From Methanoculleus bourgensis MS2 (lineage in GTDB: Archaea > Halobacteriota > Methanomicrobia > Methanomicrobiales > Methanoculleaceae): a DNA stretch of 64,000 bases. Location of the stretch: positions 1,426,001 through 1,490,000 of the forward strand of contig NC_018227.2 of NCBI RefSeq assembly GCF_000304355.2, given 5' to 3'. The notes below the pieces were generated by a model, which was not told the DNA's origin, ran no database searches, and saw only the letters and a list, made by a program, of their open reading frames with translations. A program made the position numbers and the translations under genes. The number at the start of each line of letters is the position of its first letter. Within the stretch, counting starts at the first letter, position 1. Shown here piece by piece: positions 63,373-64,000 of this stretch.

Positions 63373-64000
63373 ATGACGAACTTCAATCAGGGTCTGCAGG
63401 GTCTCGCCGGGAACGGGCAGGCGGCCCTGGCCCCGGCACAAAAGCCGGAGAGCGCTGCCGGCCGCTACCTGCCGGCGGTCATCCCTGTGCCGCTCACCCT
63501 GACCACCGCGTTCATCGTCAGGGACCGGGGCGTGCTCCTGGTCGACACCGGCAACCCCGGGGATGAGGCAGCCATCCTGACCGCGATGAGGCGGGACGGT
63601 ATCGGGCCTGACGACGTCTCCCTGATCCTCATCACGCACGCCCATCCGGACCACTACGGGAGCACCGACGCGCTCCGGGACCTGACCGGTGCACCGGTCG
63701 CCATTCATTCAGCCGACGCCGGAACCATGCGCCTGGGGTTTGACGGGCTCACCTTTTCTGCCGGCATCATCCCGCGCCTGATTGGATTTGCAACAGGCAG
63801 GATGACCGTCCTTGATTCAGGCGGCGTTGAGCCGGATATCGTCATCGAGAGCACCGCCGACCTTGCGGCCTTCGGGATCAGGGGGTCCGTCATCCCCACG
63901 CCGGGGCATACCCCCGGCTCGGTCTCGATCCTTGTCGCCGGCGGCACCGCCATCGTCGGCGACCTTCTCGTTGCCCTGCTCCGGGGTGGGAGGCCGCGAA
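63373..64000 (+). CDS. MBL-fold metallo-hydrolase, cut by the window end
   Basis: The first 209 residues of a metallo-beta-lactamase-fold protein. The zinc motif is THAHPDHYG near residue 85-93, preceded by LLVDTGNPGDEA; the later TPGHTPGSVS supplies the next His, and GDLL the Asp. This glyoxalase-II-like pattern is common to many thioester or lactone hydrolases. The N-terminal 30 residues look loose, so a later start is possible. The C-terminus lies beyond base 64000. Confidence 0.87.
   Translation, partial: MTNFNQGLQGLAGNGQAALAPAQKPESAAGRYLPAVIPVPLTLTTAFIVRDRGVLLVDTGNPGDEAAILTAMRRDGIGPDDVSLILITHAHPDHYGSTDALRDLTGAPVAIHSADAGTMRLGFDGLTFSAGIIPRLIGFATGRMTVLDSGGVEPDIVIESTADLAAFGIRGSVIPTPGHTPGSVSILVAGGTAIVGDLLVALLRGGRPR

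Overview
The window is GC-rich archaeal DNA from a methanogen, most likely a Methanomicrobiales member close to Methanoculleus; this placement rests on protein character, since no rRNA gene is present. The methanogen signs are a YcaO of the McrA-thioglycine type (26053-27228), a DUF2098 protein, NikR, and the SepRS enzyme of tRNA-dependent cysteine synthesis. Archaeal signs are Rpo7, Spt4, aIF2gamma, a Kae1-Bud32 fusion, aRF1, EF-2, Taw1, AglB and archaeosine genes. Genes are tightly packed. Many pairs overlap by one to four bases as ATGA, GTGA, TGATG or TAATG, and single genes often have a TATA box 20-40 bases before the start, which I used to correct several starts.

Layout. 1-9.7 kb is accessory: a cut-off methyltransferase, a CooC-like ATPase with a flavin reductase, a prenyl synthase divergent from a kinase-phosphatase pair, a RuvC-only TnpB-like protein followed by a membrane protein, a small GTPase with a HEAT-repeat protein, and a metallo-beta-lactamase-fold protein. 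9.9-11.5 kb is a KhtTU-like cation/proton antiporter pair. 11.5-19.2 kb holds small unknown genes, an ABC exporter with a CARDB-type surface protein, a chagasin-like lipoprotein and a tandem array of MITE-like repeats. 19.2-25.1 kb is the conserved translation/transcription operon aIF2gamma-PIN-Rpo7-Spt4-DUF359-S24e-S27ae-Kae1/Bud32-RdgB-L40e. 25.2-27.2 kb carries nikR, DUF2098 and ycaO. 27.4-38.4 kb is a sugar-nucleotide and N-glycosylation block (GlmM, two nucleotidyltransferases, GlmS, an acetyltransferase, a deleted DegT aminotransferase, a glycosyltransferase, AglB, a histone-deacetylase-family protein).

An IS110 element (38.5-39.9 kb) separates that block from a sufC-sufB-pcm-cyclase-DUF364 operon. 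44-49 kb is accessory again: a transglutaminase-like lipoprotein, a cysteine-rich protein, archaemetzincin overlapping a THEP1 NTPase, and an XRE regulator with two DUF2178-like membrane proteins behind paired operator-like palindromes. 49.3-59.3 kb has a fused trehalose synthase/phosphatase, SepRS, Taw1, ArgRS, aRF1, a NUDIX hydrolase and QueC/QueE/QueD. 59.4-62.7 kb is the S12-S7-EF2 operon. The end holds a partly open MBL-fold gene.

The features most worth a second look are the stand-alone RuvC nuclease domain, the MITE-like array with dispersed relatives, the doubly deleted aminotransferase, the operator pair at the XRE/DUF2178 module, and an unassigned hairpin-rich stretch at 11.6-11.9 kb. 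I saw no tRNA, rRNA or CRISPR array.
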